NCBI GenBank assembly: GCA_003417655.1
Contig: QVMW01000009.1
Coordinates: 1 to 64,000 of the forward strand
DNA length: 64,000 bases
Reading direction: 5' to 3'
From: Rhodobacteraceae bacterium 63075
GTDB taxonomy: Bacteria; Pseudomonadota; Alphaproteobacteria; Rhodobacterales; Rhodobacteraceae
Each line of letters starts with the position of its first letter. The first letter of the stretch is position 1. Below are positions 28,436 to 36,853 of this stretch, one piece after another. The translations under genes and the position numbers were made by a program. The notes below the pieces were generated by a model. That model made no database searches. It saw nothing but the letters and a program-made list of their open reading frames with translations, and had not been told where the DNA came from.

Positions 28436-30301
28436 AGCTGCGCTTGAGCCCTGCCGCTTACGCAGGTGAGCCAGCGACAGCCCGTGTTTTGTCTTGTCCC
28501 AGTAGAATGGTTTTATCACCAGCTCGTAGAGCGCCTTGTAAGCGGCGATGGCGCCGAGCGGATAGTAGAAATGCATGGTCGGCACCCAGACGAAGAGATG
28601 CCGCAGGCCGGGCCGCGCGGCGGCGGTGGCATTGATGAGGGCGTTGATCAGTTCGATGGCGAGAAACGCGAGCCCCAATGCCATGAGCAGATCGCGTGAG
28701 ACGAACTGCTCCAGCGGATGCGGCAAGCCGAACAGGACCAGCCAGAAACTCCAAAGAACCGGCGCAAGCATGACCTGCGAGAGCGCTGTGACGAAGTGCA
28801 CCTGGAAGCCGAGAAAGCGCCAGGGGCCCAGTTGCCTGAGCAGGAGCAAGGGCGCGCGCATGTGGACGAGATAAGTGACCATGTAGCCCTTGAGCCAGCG
28901 GGAGCGCTGCCTGATCCAGGGCCAGGCCTTGCAATTGGCCTCTTCGCCGGTGCGGGTCGGAACCACTTCGGTGCGGTAGCCATGGCGCGCGAGCCTGAAA
29001 CCCAGATCGGCGTCTTCCGTGACATTATGGGCATCCCAACCGCCAAGCTCCTCAAGCGGCGCGCGGCGGAAGAAGAGCGTTGTTCCCCCAAGGGGAATGG
29101 CGAAGCCGAGCCGCGCCATCCCGGGCAGGATCAAGCGGAACCAGGCGGCGTATTCTATCGTGAAACAGCGCGCGAGCCAGTTCTGGCGGCTGTTGTAATA
29201 GTCGAGCACGCCTTGCAGACAGACGACATCATCGGGGGCGTGGTGGAAATATCGCGCGACGGTTTCCAACTGATCTGCCGCCGGCGCGTCCTCGGCATCC
29301 CAGATGCCGATGATATCTCCCTTGCAGAAATCCAGCGCATAATTCATGGCGCGCGGTTTCGTCTTGGGAACGCCCTCGGGCACATCGACCACGGAAATCC
29401 AGGGCGGAAGATCGGCGGCGGCGATCGTTTCCTTGGTGAGCCTGTCATTCTCTTCCACGACCAGCACGACATCGAGCAGGGATTTCGGATAACTGAGCCT
29501 TGCCAGCCGCCGAAGCAGCGCTCCGGCGATCTCGCGCTCCTTGAAGAGCGGGACAAGCACGGAAATCCTCGGCATGGCATGGGCGGGGCAGGGCGGCGGT
29601 GCATCGTCGGGCTCTGCGGAGATTTCCGCGCTATAAGCGGCAATGCGCAACATGCACGAGATCAGCAGGGTGGCGATCGCCCAGACCGCGAAGATCGCGA
29701 AGGTGAGCCGCGGGTAGAGGAAGACCGTCGTTCCGAAAACGCCAAGGCCGAGCGTCGTCAGGGCAAGGCGCTTTCCATTGGTATGCCTCTCCCAGGTTCG
29801 GCAACTCTCTGCCTCGGGCACGCGCGCGGCGGCGCGGCGCGTCAGGGCCTCGCGGTGATGCGTTGTCAGCCAGTCTATGATGTCTGAGGGTGCCGCGAAG
29901 ACAAAGGGGACAGCATCGGCATCGAGGCGAACATGGTTCAAAAAATCTGTGAAGCTGTCGCTGTCTGCGATCACGAATGTGACCGTTCCCCCCGTTTCGC
30001 GCCATGGGATGACCCGATAGCGCAGGAGAAGCGAGGTATCGAAGAGATCGCAGACTGAGTCTTCCGGCGGGGCTTCGTCCAGCGCGACGAAGGCCAGCCC
30101 GGTGAACCCGGCCTGGGCCGCTGCAAGCTCGTCGCCGGAAAGCAGCCCGGAGGCGGTCAAGCTTGCGCCCAAGGAACAATTCAACCGACGCGCCTCGGAG
30201 CGGGCTTGCATCAGGTTACTTGCGCTAATGCGGTCAGACGACACCAGATACTGGCCGAAACTGCTCCCGGCTGCGGTGCTTTTCCCTTGGAGCGCAAGCA
30301 T
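28391..30301 (-). CDS. Membrane glycosyltransferase family 2 with N-terminal MshEN/GspE_N-like domain
   Basis: Protein of 636 residues. Residues about 12-70 show the repeated MshEN pattern (FGQYLVSSDRISASNLMQA and LGASLTASGLLSGDELAAA), a fold that in several proteins binds cyclic di-GMP. Two membrane helices lie near 180-220. The GT2 domain (about 245-480) has ENDRLTKE, DAEDAPAAD, TEDADLGFRLA and the processive-synthase motif QRSRW. Four further helices follow. The layout is that of a processive polysaccharide synthase such as cellulose-synthase-like or NfrB-type proteins. A phased TTAA array lies 49-85 bp upstream of the ATG. Polymer identity is unknown. Confidence 0.85.
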   Translation of the reverse strand: MLALQGKSTAAGSSFGQYLVSSDRISASNLMQARSEARRLNCSLGASLTASGLLSGDELAAAQAGFTGLAFVALDEAPPEDSVCDLFDTSLLLRYRVIPWRETGGTVTFVIADSDSFTDFLNHVRLDADAVPFVFAAPSDIIDWLTTHHREALTRRAAARVPEAESCRTWERHTNGKRLALTTLGLGVFGTTVFLYPRLTFAIFAVWAIATLLISCMLRIAAYSAEISAEPDDAPPPCPAHAMPRISVLVPLFKEREIAGALLRRLARLSYPKSLLDVVLVVEENDRLTKETIAAADLPPWISVVDVPEGVPKTKPRAMNYALDFCKGDIIGIWDAEDAPAADQLETVARYFHHAPDDVVCLQGVLDYYNSRQNWLARCFTIEYAAWFRLILPGMARLGFAIPLGGTTLFFRRAPLEELGGWDAHNVTEDADLGFRLARHGYRTEVVPTRTGEEANCKAWPWIRQRSRWLKGYMVTYLVHMRAPLLLLRQLGPWRFLGFQVHFVTALSQVMLAPVLWSFWLVLFGLPHPLEQFVSRDLLMALGLAFLAIELINALINATAAARPGLRHLFVWVPTMHFYYPLGAIAAYKALYELVIKPFYWDKTKHGLSLAHLRKRQGSSAASDPGIELQPGHEGL

Positions 30302-30349
30302 CTGGCTTCCCTAAAAAATCACTAACGAAGCGACCGTAGGGAAGGAGGG

Positions 30350-30386
30350 TTAATTCATCGTTAACAATAGGTTAACGAAACATTAA
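30350..30386 (-). promoter_or_regulatory. CtrA-type binding array (four phased TTAA half-sites)
   Basis: TTAA occurs at 30350-30353, 30361-30364, 30372-30375 and 30383-30386, each exactly 11 bp apart, giving three overlapping TTAA-N7-TTAA sites. This is the established full-site consensus for the alphaproteobacterial cell-cycle regulator CtrA. The array lies immediately upstream of the minus-strand glycosyltransferase gene. Confidence 0.8.
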
Positions 30387-30402
30387 CATACGCGCAATCT
30401 GG

Positions 30403-31557
30403 TTAACGCCCTGCCATGTGGCTTGCGAATTTCTCGAAGAGATAGAAGCTGTCCTGTGGGCCGGGGCTGGCTTCGGGGTGATGTTGCACCGAAAAAACCG
30501 GCCGGTCGCGCATCGAAATCCCGCAATTGGACCCGTCGAACAGGGAGATATGCGTCTCTCGCACACCGTCCGGAAGGCTCGGGCCGTCAACGGCGAAGCC
30601 GTGGTTCATCGAGGTGATCTCGACCTTTCCGGTATCATGGTCCTTGACCGGGTGGTTCGCGCCGTGATGCCCGTGGTTCATCTTGACGGTCTTGCCGCCG
30701 AGCGCGAGGGCCAGCATCTGGTGACCAAGGCAGATGCCGAATATCGGTAGTTCGGTCCTGTCCAGAAGTTCGCGGATCATCGGGACGGCATAGGCGCCCG
30801 TCGCCGCGGGATCGCCCGGACCGTTGGAAAGGAACACGCCATCGGGTTCATGCGCCAGAACCTCGTCTGCCGTGGCGGTCGCGGGCAGCACCGTCACGTC
30901 GCATCCGGCGGAGGCGAGGCAGCGCAGGATATTCCGTTTCGCCCCGTAATCCACCGCCACGACCTTGTGTTTCGGATCGGTCTGGGGGCGGTATCCCTCG
31001 GGCCAGGCCCAGCGCATCTCGTTCCAGTGATACGATTGCGCGCAGGTCACATCCTTGGCGAGGTCCATGCCTTCCAGCCCTTCAAAGCCGCGGGCAGCGG
31101 CAATCAGCGCATCGGTGTCGAACTTGCCGTCCGGATCATGTTCCAGCGCGACATGCGGCGCGCCCTGGCTGCGGATCGCGCGGGTGAGCCTGCGGGTATC
31201 GACACCGCCGATGGCGACGCGTCCGCGCGCCCTGAGCCAGTCCGAGAGTGTCTGGACCGAGCGCCAGTTGCTCGGCTCCGTGGGGTCCCATTTGACGACC
31301 ATGCCGTCCGCGACGGGATCGCCGGTCTCGTCATCTTCGGGGTTGACGCCGGTATTGCCGATATGGGGGAAGGTGAATGTCACGATCTGCCCCGCATAGG
31401 AAGGATCGGTCATGATTTCCTGGTAGCCGGTCATCGCCGTGTTGAAGCAGAGCTCTGCGGTGCGCTGGCCGGTGGCTCCGAACCCGTGACCATAAAAAAC
31501 AGTGCCGTCCGCAAGGGCAAGGCATGCGGTCGGATGCGAGGATGTTTCCTGCGCCAT
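30403..31557 (-). CDS. carA: Carbamoyl-phosphate synthase small subunit
   Basis: Glutaminase subunit (384 residues) that delivers ammonia to CarB for carbamoyl phosphate, feeding arginine and pyrimidines. Start ATG 31557 is preceded by GGAGAG. Motifs: FNTAMTGYQEIMTDPSYAGQ, DTRRLTRAIR, the class I glutaminase nucleophile GICLGHQML (Cys), NHGFAVD and the catalytic QHHPEASPGP (His and Glu). carB is not adjacent in this window. It is divergent from yqeY. Confidence 0.96.
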   Translation of the reverse strand: MAQETSSHPTACLALADGTVFYGHGFGATGQRTAELCFNTAMTGYQEIMTDPSYAGQIVTFTFPHIGNTGVNPEDDETGDPVADGMVVKWDPTEPSNWRSVQTLSDWLRARGRVAIGGVDTRRLTRAIRSQGAPHVALEHDPDGKFDTDALIAAARGFEGLEGMDLAKDVTCAQSYHWNEMRWAWPEGYRPQTDPKHKVVAVDYGAKRNILRCLASAGCDVTVLPATATADEVLAHEPDGVFLSNGPGDPAATGAYAVPMIRELLDRTELPIFGICLGHQMLALALGGKTVKMNHGHHGANHPVKDHDTGKVEITSMNHGFAVDGPSLPDGVRETHISLFDGSNCGISMRDRPVFSVQHHPEASPGPQDSFYLFEKFASHMAGR

Positions 31558-31699
31558 ATCGAGTCTCTCCGGCTGATAAATTGAGCCGTGTTTAGGGCCG
31601 GGTGGCGCAGGGGTCAAGGGCAGTCGCTGCTGTTGCCACCGCAATGTGAATTGGCTACTGTGGGAAGCTCGAATTGACCCTGAAGGCGGACCAATCCCC

Positions 31700-32155
31700 A
31701 TGCGCGACGCGATCAAGACGGCCCTTAATCAGGCGATGAAGAACAAGGACAGCAAGCGGCTTTCGACGCTTCGGCTCATCAATGCAGCCATCAAGGACCG
31801 CGATATTGCGGTGCGTGTCGAGGGCAATGATGTCGGCGTGAGCGATGACGAGGTGATGGCCATTCTGGGAAAGATGGTCAAGCAGCGCCAGGAAAGCGCG
31901 CGCGTCTACGAGGAGGGCGGTCGGCTCGATCTCGCGGAACGCGAGCGCAGCGAGATCGAGGTGATCGAGGAGTTTCTTCCGCGCCAGCTCGATGGCGAGG
32001 AAGTCGACGAGGCCATCGACACGGCAATCCGTGAGACGGGCGCGGAAAGCATCCGCGACATGGGCAAGGTGATGGCTGCGCTCAAGGCCAAATATACCGG
32101 GCAGATCGACTTCGGTGCCGCTGGCCCGAAGGTGAAAGCCGCCCTGACAGGCTGA
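31700..32155 (+). CDS. GatB/YqeY domain protein
   Basis: Protein of 151 residues; ATG 31700 is preceded by AAGGCGGA. It starts MRDAIKTALNQAMKNKDSKRLSTLRLINAAIKDRDI, the YqeY signature, followed by MVKQRQESARVYEEGGRLDLAERERSEIEVIEEFLPRQL (given here split for clarity by family blocks) and a C-terminal GKVMAALKAKY. The family shares the tRNA-interacting tail domain of GatB and is thought to act in tRNA-dependent transamidation, though this is unproven. Confidence 0.93.
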   Translation: MRDAIKTALNQAMKNKDSKRLSTLRLINAAIKDRDIAVRVEGNDVGVSDDEVMAILGKMVKQRQESARVYEEGGRLDLAERERSEIEVIEEFLPRQLDGEEVDEAIDTAIRETGAESIRDMGKVMAALKAKYTGQIDFGAAGPKVKAALTG

Positions 32156-32291
32156 CCCGCGCTGGCGGCGCGGCTACGAACGGTGGTCTCAAGCCTCGTT
32201 AACTTTCCATGCGTATTTCCTTTTTTCCGCGGGCACGGCCCCGCGCTGACGAAGGTTTGACCAGCGCCGCTTCGGCGTGGAAAGGAAACTC

Positions 32292-34580
32292 ATGAACAAA
32301 GTGATTACCGATGGCCTGCAACTGATGCCCCCGGCGTTCTCGGAAGGTCTGGATGTCTGGTCGAGCCAGACGGGAACGCCCGGAACCGACACCTATGAAA
32401 ACGCAGCGAATGCCGCGTTCGTGCCTGCAGATGCCGACTTCGGCGGCTGCCTCGAACTTGTCAAGACCAGCGCCCTCGAGCGGCTGCGCTACATGGGCGA
32501 AACCCCTCTTTTGCCCGGCTGCTACCTGCGCGTGCGCGCCCGGGTCAAAGCCGTGAGCGGGCCGCTGCCATCGGTGCGTATCGCCGCCTGGGCGGGCGCT
32601 GCCGGGGGCGCGCATCTGGCTGGCGTGACGGAAACCGGCCCCAGCACAACGCTGTCGGCCTTCGGCGATGTGGTCGAGGTCAGCGCGATCATCGGTATCG
32701 GCACGCGCAACGGTGTCGACATGGCCTGGGGCAGGGATGCGATATACGGCCATTTCGGGCTCGATCTGACCGGCACCACTGGCAGCGTCGTCCGGATCGA
32801 CGATATCGTCATTGAAGACATAACCAGTGCCTTCCTGCAGGAAATGATGGCCAGTGTCGATGTCCGGGACTTCGGCGCCCTGGGCGACGGCACCACCGAC
32901 GACCTGGCGGCTTTCGAGGCAGCAGATGCCGCAGCAGACGGGCGCACGGTCATCATATCCAAGGGCACCTATTTTCTCGGTGATGACATGACATTCGAAA
33001 GCCGCGTGCGTTTCGAGGGCACGGTGACCATGGCCGATGAGCACTCTCTGGGCTTGACCAAGAACTTCAACCTGTCGACTTACATCGACGCGTTTGGCGA
33101 CGAGGAACAGGGTTTCAAGAAGGCCGTGCGCGCGCTCTTTTCGAACGGCGACCATGACTCGCTCGACATGGACGGCCGCCGCGTGAACCTGACGCGCCCC
33201 GTCGACATGCGCGAAGTGACCGGCAGGAGCAACTACTCGACGCGCCGTCATGTCCACAACGGGCAGCTCGATGTGCAGCCCAGCGCGGACTGGGATACCG
33301 AGGTTTTCACCAGCCAGGCGACTTACTCTGTGTCGAACAAGTGGCGGCTCACGGGTGTGACGGACGTGGCCAACATCCCGGTGGGATCGCTCGTGGAAGG
33401 CAATGGCGTCGGGCGCGAAGTCTATGTCAAGGCCAAGAACATAGCGGCCCAGGAACTGACCCTCTCGCGCCAGATCTATGATGCGGACGGCACGCAGAAC
33501 TTCACCTTCCGGCGCTTCAAATATGCGCTTGATTTCAGCGGCATGGACGATCTGGATCGCTTCTCGATCAAGGATGTCGAGTTTCGCCTGCGCGGAAATT
33601 GCAGCGGCATCCTGTTGGCACCCAACGGTCTCATCTTCTCGGTCGAGAACTGTTTCTTCACCGGGCCGAAGGATCGGGGCATCACCAGCCCGGGCGATGG
33701 GTGCCAGGGGATGCATGTGGACAGGTGCCAGTTCCTGTCGAACGAGAACCCCGTCCCCTCGCAGGATCGCAGCTCCATCGCTCTGAACACCAACGGCAAT
33801 GATGTGAAGCTGCGCAACAACCGCGTTGTGAAGTTCCGTCACTACGCGATCGTCGGCGGCTCCGGCACGATCATCACCGGCAACCACTTCTTCCAGGGCG
33901 ATGGTGCTTCGAACGGTTTGCGCCTTGCGGGGCTTGTCTTTACCGGCACGAACTGCCGCGCAACCGTCGATGGCAACTACATCGACAATTGCTTCATCGA
34001 GTGGACGAACGAACATGACGCCGAGCCCGATTTCGAATCGGAGTTCTCGTTCAGCCAGCTCAACATCTCGAACAACATCTTCCTGGCGAGCCATGTTGCC
34101 CCCTGGTTCAGCTTCATCGTGATCAAGCCCCATGGGCCGGGCCATTTCATCAACGGGTTCAACGTGCAGGGCAACTTCTTCCGGACCATTGCCGGCAGCA
34201 TCGAGCGCGTCGAGCGCATCGATACGAGCTTTGCGGGGTTCGACTATGGCAGGATGCGCAACATCAGTTGGCGCGACAACATGTACAACGCGGTCGATGT
34301 CGCCACTGTGAACCCCTACATCACCTCCCATGAGGAGCAGACCGAAAGCGACACCTGGCAGATCGACGGGGCCCCCCGGCTTCCCTTCGGCGGCTGGGCG
34401 CGCAAGGTCGAATCGGTGGTGCTCGAAGGACCCATTCGCAACGCCAGCAACGTCAAGCGCTACGAGATGCCTTATACCGACGTCGCCGAGGGGCCGAACA
34501 ATGACCAGGTGCACCTCAAATGGTCTGAGCCCGTGCGGGGGCAGGTGCTGGTGTCGATGCGTGTCGACAACCCGATCTGA
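32292..34580 (+). CDS. Large right-handed beta-helix protein (pectate lyase_3 / GH28-related), GTA head-spike-like
   Basis: Protein of 762 residues from ATG 32292 (GGAAAGGAAAC upstream). No signal peptide. Residues about 1-180 form a jelly-roll-like module; a pectate-lyase_3 entry motif VDVRDFGALGDGTTDD lies near residue 197, and a long parallel beta-helix with repeated N-N-x-V / G-N-x-F turns (RNNRVVKF, GNHFFQG, GNYIDNC, SNNIFLA, GNFFRT) runs to about 690. The absence of a signal peptide and the phage-spike-like layout resemble GhsB, the capsule-binding head spike of the Rhodobacter gene transfer agent, which is encoded away from the main GTA cluster. No GhsA-like neighbour is seen here. Confidence 0.7.
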   Translation: MNKVITDGLQLMPPAFSEGLDVWSSQTGTPGTDTYENAANAAFVPADADFGGCLELVKTSALERLRYMGETPLLPGCYLRVRARVKAVSGPLPSVRIAAWAGAAGGAHLAGVTETGPSTTLSAFGDVVEVSAIIGIGTRNGVDMAWGRDAIYGHFGLDLTGTTGSVVRIDDIVIEDITSAFLQEMMASVDVRDFGALGDGTTDDLAAFEAADAAADGRTVIISKGTYFLGDDMTFESRVRFEGTVTMADEHSLGLTKNFNLSTYIDAFGDEEQGFKKAVRALFSNGDHDSLDMDGRRVNLTRPVDMREVTGRSNYSTRRHVHNGQLDVQPSADWDTEVFTSQATYSVSNKWRLTGVTDVANIPVGSLVEGNGVGREVYVKAKNIAAQELTLSRQIYDADGTQNFTFRRFKYALDFSGMDDLDRFSIKDVEFRLRGNCSGILLAPNGLIFSVENCFFTGPKDRGITSPGDGCQGMHVDRCQFLSNENPVPSQDRSSIALNTNGNDVKLRNNRVVKFRHYAIVGGSGTIITGNHFFQGDGASNGLRLAGLVFTGTNCRATVDGNYIDNCFIEWTNEHDAEPDFESEFSFSQLNISNNIFLASHVAPWFSFIVIKPHGPGHFINGFNVQGNFFRTIAGSIERVERIDTSFAGFDYGRMRNISWRDNMYNAVDVATVNPYITSHEEQTESDTWQIDGAPRLPFGGWARKVESVVLEGPIRNASNVKRYEMPYTDVAEGPNNDQVHLKWSEPVRGQVLVSMRVDNPI

Positions 34581-34590
34581 CGGCGCGTTG

Positions 34591-35241
34591 TCAGAATTCG
34601 TGCCACAAGCCGATCTTGAGGCCGTATTCGGCAGGGCCGTGCAACGCGGTGGAGACACCGAGTTCGAGATGTGATCTCGAACCGACAGGCAACGCGATCG
34701 AAGGGGCGAGCCGTGCAAAGGACGGATCGCCCCTTTGCTTGCCGGTCTGCAATTGCCAGATCGTCTTGAACCCGCGCGCATGGTTGCGCCCATAGGTGAT
34801 GTCGGCCTTCGCATCGGTGCGGTTCATCCCGAGGTGATGCTCGAAGAGCAGATCGACGGACAGCCATCCGGAGCCGCGCGCGCCGGAAAACCCGTAGCCA
34901 TAGGACAGGCCGGGCCTGACCACGGTATCGCTGCCGATCTTGCCGAGCCCCAGCTCGGTCGCGAAAACATGCCCGCTATCGGTCTGCGCGAGCGGGCGGC
35001 GCAGGAAGAGGATGAACTTGGACTCCCCCGATACGCTGTGCCCGGTATCGGCGCCGAGGGTGAGCCGTTTCCCGAGACCGTATTCGAAATAGCCGCTGTA
35101 GTAGCTGCTGACAGGGCCGTTCACGTCAGGCGCGGAGACCTGATAGGAGGTCATCGCGAAGACACTCCCTTTCTCGCGTGGCCATGCGCCAGCGAAAGCC
35201 TGTGATGCGAACAACACCGCCAAGAGCGCCAAGCGAAACAT
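34591..35241 (-). CDS. Outer-membrane beta-barrel-like protein
   Basis: Protein of 216 residues; ATG 35241 follows a strong AAAGGAGG. A signal peptide (MFRLALLAVLFASQAFA) precedes a mature part made of alternating hydrophobic/polar strands rich in Gly, Ser and Tyr (SSYYSGYFEYGLGKRLTLGAD, PGLSYGYGFSGARGSGWLSVDLLFEHH) and ending in a terminal aromatic, GLKIGLWHEF, as expected for the C-terminal strand of an outer-membrane barrel. Function unknown. Convergent with the beta-helix gene, 10 bp apart. Confidence 0.75.
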   Translation of the reverse strand: MFRLALLAVLFASQAFAGAWPREKGSVFAMTSYQVSAPDVNGPVSSYYSGYFEYGLGKRLTLGADTGHSVSGESKFILFLRRPLAQTDSGHVFATELGLGKIGSDTVVRPGLSYGYGFSGARGSGWLSVDLLFEHHLGMNRTDAKADITYGRNHARGFKTIWQLQTGKQRGDPSFARLAPSIALPVGSRSHLELGVSTALHGPAEYGLKIGLWHEF

Positions 35242-35276
35242 GCGTCCTCCTTTGCGAGGAGACTGATTAACCGAGG

Positions 35277-35291
35277 TAAAGGAATGGTTAA
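35277..35291. promoter_or_regulatory. Near-consensus CtrA-type site
   Basis: TAAA (35277-35280), 7-bp spacer, TTAA (35288-35291): one mismatch from TTAA-N7-TTAA. It lies 36-50 bp upstream of the ATG of the minus-strand barrel gene. An additional TTAA is at 35267-35270, out of phase. Confidence 0.35.
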
Positions 35292-35422
35292 TGCGTTTCG
35301 AGAAACACCGGCCGGCAGGCCTTCCCGAAACATGCCGGGGCTCGAATTGTGCACGAAACACGGCAAAACGGCTTGAAGCCGGCCTCCCCGCGCCTATCTC
35401 GGACACCGAAAGGAGTTGCCAT

Positions 35423-35740
35423 ATGAAATGTCCGGTAGACGGAGAAACGCTTGTCATGGCCGACAGGAGCGGTGTCGAGATTGACTATTGCCCGCGTTGT
35501 CGCGGTGTCTGGCTCGACCGTGGAGAGCTCGACAAGATCATCGAGCAGGCGGCGGGCGGCGCGTCGTCCCCGGAGCCAGAGCCCCGCGCGACCCCGCAAC
35601 CGGCGGCTGAGCCGCGCCCCTACCGTGAACCCTACAGGGAAGAGCGGCCCGATCCGCGCTATCACCACAAGGGCAAGCGCTACAAGAAGCGCAAGAGCGG
35701 CTTCGGCGACTTCCTCGAGGACCTTTTCGACTTCGACTGA
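35423..35740 (+). CDS. zf-TFIIB-type zinc-ribbon protein
   Basis: Protein of 105 residues from ATG 35423 (AAAGGAG upstream). The N-terminal zinc ribbon is MKCPVDGETLV ... YCPRCRGVWLDRGELDKII, with two CxxC-like pairs. A Pro/Arg/Glu-rich linker follows, then a basic stretch HHKGKRYKKRKSGF and the acidic end FLEDLFDFD. The family is widespread and of unknown function. Confidence 0.88.
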   Translation: MKCPVDGETLVMADRSGVEIDYCPRCRGVWLDRGELDKIIEQAAGGASSPEPEPRATPQPAAEPRPYREPYREERPDPRYHHKGKRYKKRKSGFGDFLEDLFDFD

Positions 35741-35835
35741 AGCGAATTCGCGCGCATCTCATCTCAACGCTTTGATTCCGCAACGATCCTCGCTTAGGCT
35801 CGGGGTATGTGTTTTCAGGATCATGGAGGTTGGAG

Positions 35836-36420
35836 ATGAGAGTATTGACGATTTGCCTGGCGCTGATGGCCGGCACGGCATCTGCGCAGGACGTGGCGAT
35901 CACCCCGGACATGCCGATGGTCGCTGTTGAGACAGATAACGGTGTCGTGGAGATCAAGCGCATTCAGGACACGGAGAACCGCATCAGCGGCGAATGGGCG
36001 AAGACCTCGCGCTCCTGTCCGAATTTCTGCGTCCAGCCGATCATTCCGGCCCCCGGCGTGACGCCCATCGGCGAGCTGGAGCTGCTGGAGTTTCTCAAGG
36101 ATCCCGATGTGGTCGTCGTTGACGGGCGCGTCGAGCGTGATTTCGCGACAGGCGCGATACCCGGTGCGGTGAACGTGCCTTACACGCAAGCGGCCGACAG
36201 GTTGCACGAGCTGGGCTGCGAGCCCGATTTCGACGGGTTTATCTGTGATGGCGAGGACGTCAAAAGCGTCGCGCTCTATTGCAACGGGCCGTGGTGCGCC
36301 CAATCGCCCACCGCCGCGCGCCGGATGATCGAGGCGGGCTTTCCGGCCGAGAAGATCCATTACTACCGCCCCGGCATGCAGGGCTGGCGGATGCTCGGGC
36401 TGACGGTGACGGGGGAGTGA
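35836..36420 (+). CDS. Exported rhodanese-domain protein
   Basis: Protein of 194 residues; ATG 35836 follows GGAGG. A signal peptide (MRVLTICLALMAGTASAQ) precedes a rhodanese domain at about 85-190: VVVVDGRVERDFATGAIPGAVNVPY and the active-site loop YCNGPWCAQSPTAARRM, with the catalytic cysteine in CNGPWC; GMQGWRMLGL is the usual end. It probably handles sulfur transfer or thiol chemistry in the periplasm. Confidence 0.85.
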   Translation: MRVLTICLALMAGTASAQDVAITPDMPMVAVETDNGVVEIKRIQDTENRISGEWAKTSRSCPNFCVQPIIPAPGVTPIGELELLEFLKDPDVVVVDGRVERDFATGAIPGAVNVPYTQAADRLHELGCEPDFDGFICDGEDVKSVALYCNGPWCAQSPTAARRMIEAGFPAEKIHYYRPGMQGWRMLGLTVTGE

Positions 36421-36460
36421 TCCCCGCGCCGCGCGCCGCAGCCACGAAAGGGAGACTGTC

Positions 36461-36778
36461 ATGATCAAGATCGAAGCGGGGCTCGAAAGCCAGACCGTTC
36501 TGACCACTTTCGAATGCAGCCCCGGCACCTGCGCCGACCTGATGGAGGCGCTCAAGGACGCCTATGCGCAGTTCATCTCGAAACAGCCCGGCTTCATCGG
36601 GGCCGGGCTGCATGTGAACGACGCGCAGACGCGGATCGCCAACTACTCGCTGTGGGAAAGGCGCGAGGATTTCCAGGCGATGCTGCGGACGGAAGAGATG
36701 CGCGCACGCAACCGCGAGATCGCGGGACTGTGCACGCGCTTCGAGCCGGTGATGTATGAGGTTGAGGGGGTGTTCTAG
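36461..36778 (+). CDS. Antibiotic-biosynthesis-monooxygenase-fold protein
   Basis: Protein of 105 residues, ATG 36461 after AAAGGGAG. Ferredoxin-like ABM domain: VLTTFECSPGTCADLMEALKDAY, then the conserved QPGFIGAGLHVN and YSLWERREDFQAML with the aromatic-tryptophan core. Members act as small heme- or quinone-handling monooxygenases or as binding proteins; the role here is not known. Confidence 0.82.
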   Translation: MIKIEAGLESQTVLTTFECSPGTCADLMEALKDAYAQFISKQPGFIGAGLHVNDAQTRIANYSLWERREDFQAMLRTEEMRARNREIAGLCTRFEPVMYEVEGVF

Positions 36779-36853
36779 CGCGACGACGCACTTGAAGACG
36801 AAATCTTGAAAAGATTTCGAAACGCTTTCTTTTCAAGAAAGCGGACCGTCGCG
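36779..36853. other. Multi-hairpin inverted-repeat element
   Basis: An outer 7-bp stem CGCGACG (36779-36785) / CGTCGCG (36847-36853) encloses two perfect hairpins: GAAATCTT-GAA-AAGATTTC (36800-36818) and CGCTTTCTT-TTC-AAGAAAGCG (36823-36843). The result is a three-way junction on either strand, located between convergent genes and touching the stop of the minus-strand gene. It may end both transcripts or be a structured RNA or repeat unit. Confidence 0.6.

Noticed and set aside
32195..32215. TTAAC upstream of the beta-helix gene as a CtrA site
   Set aside because: Only one half-site; the base run 11 bp further on is TGCG, not TTAA.
32199..34814. An 871-residue minus-strand open frame opposite the beta-helix gene
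   Set aside because: Composition is that of a shadow frame, and the plus-strand beta-helix repeats and start site are convincing.
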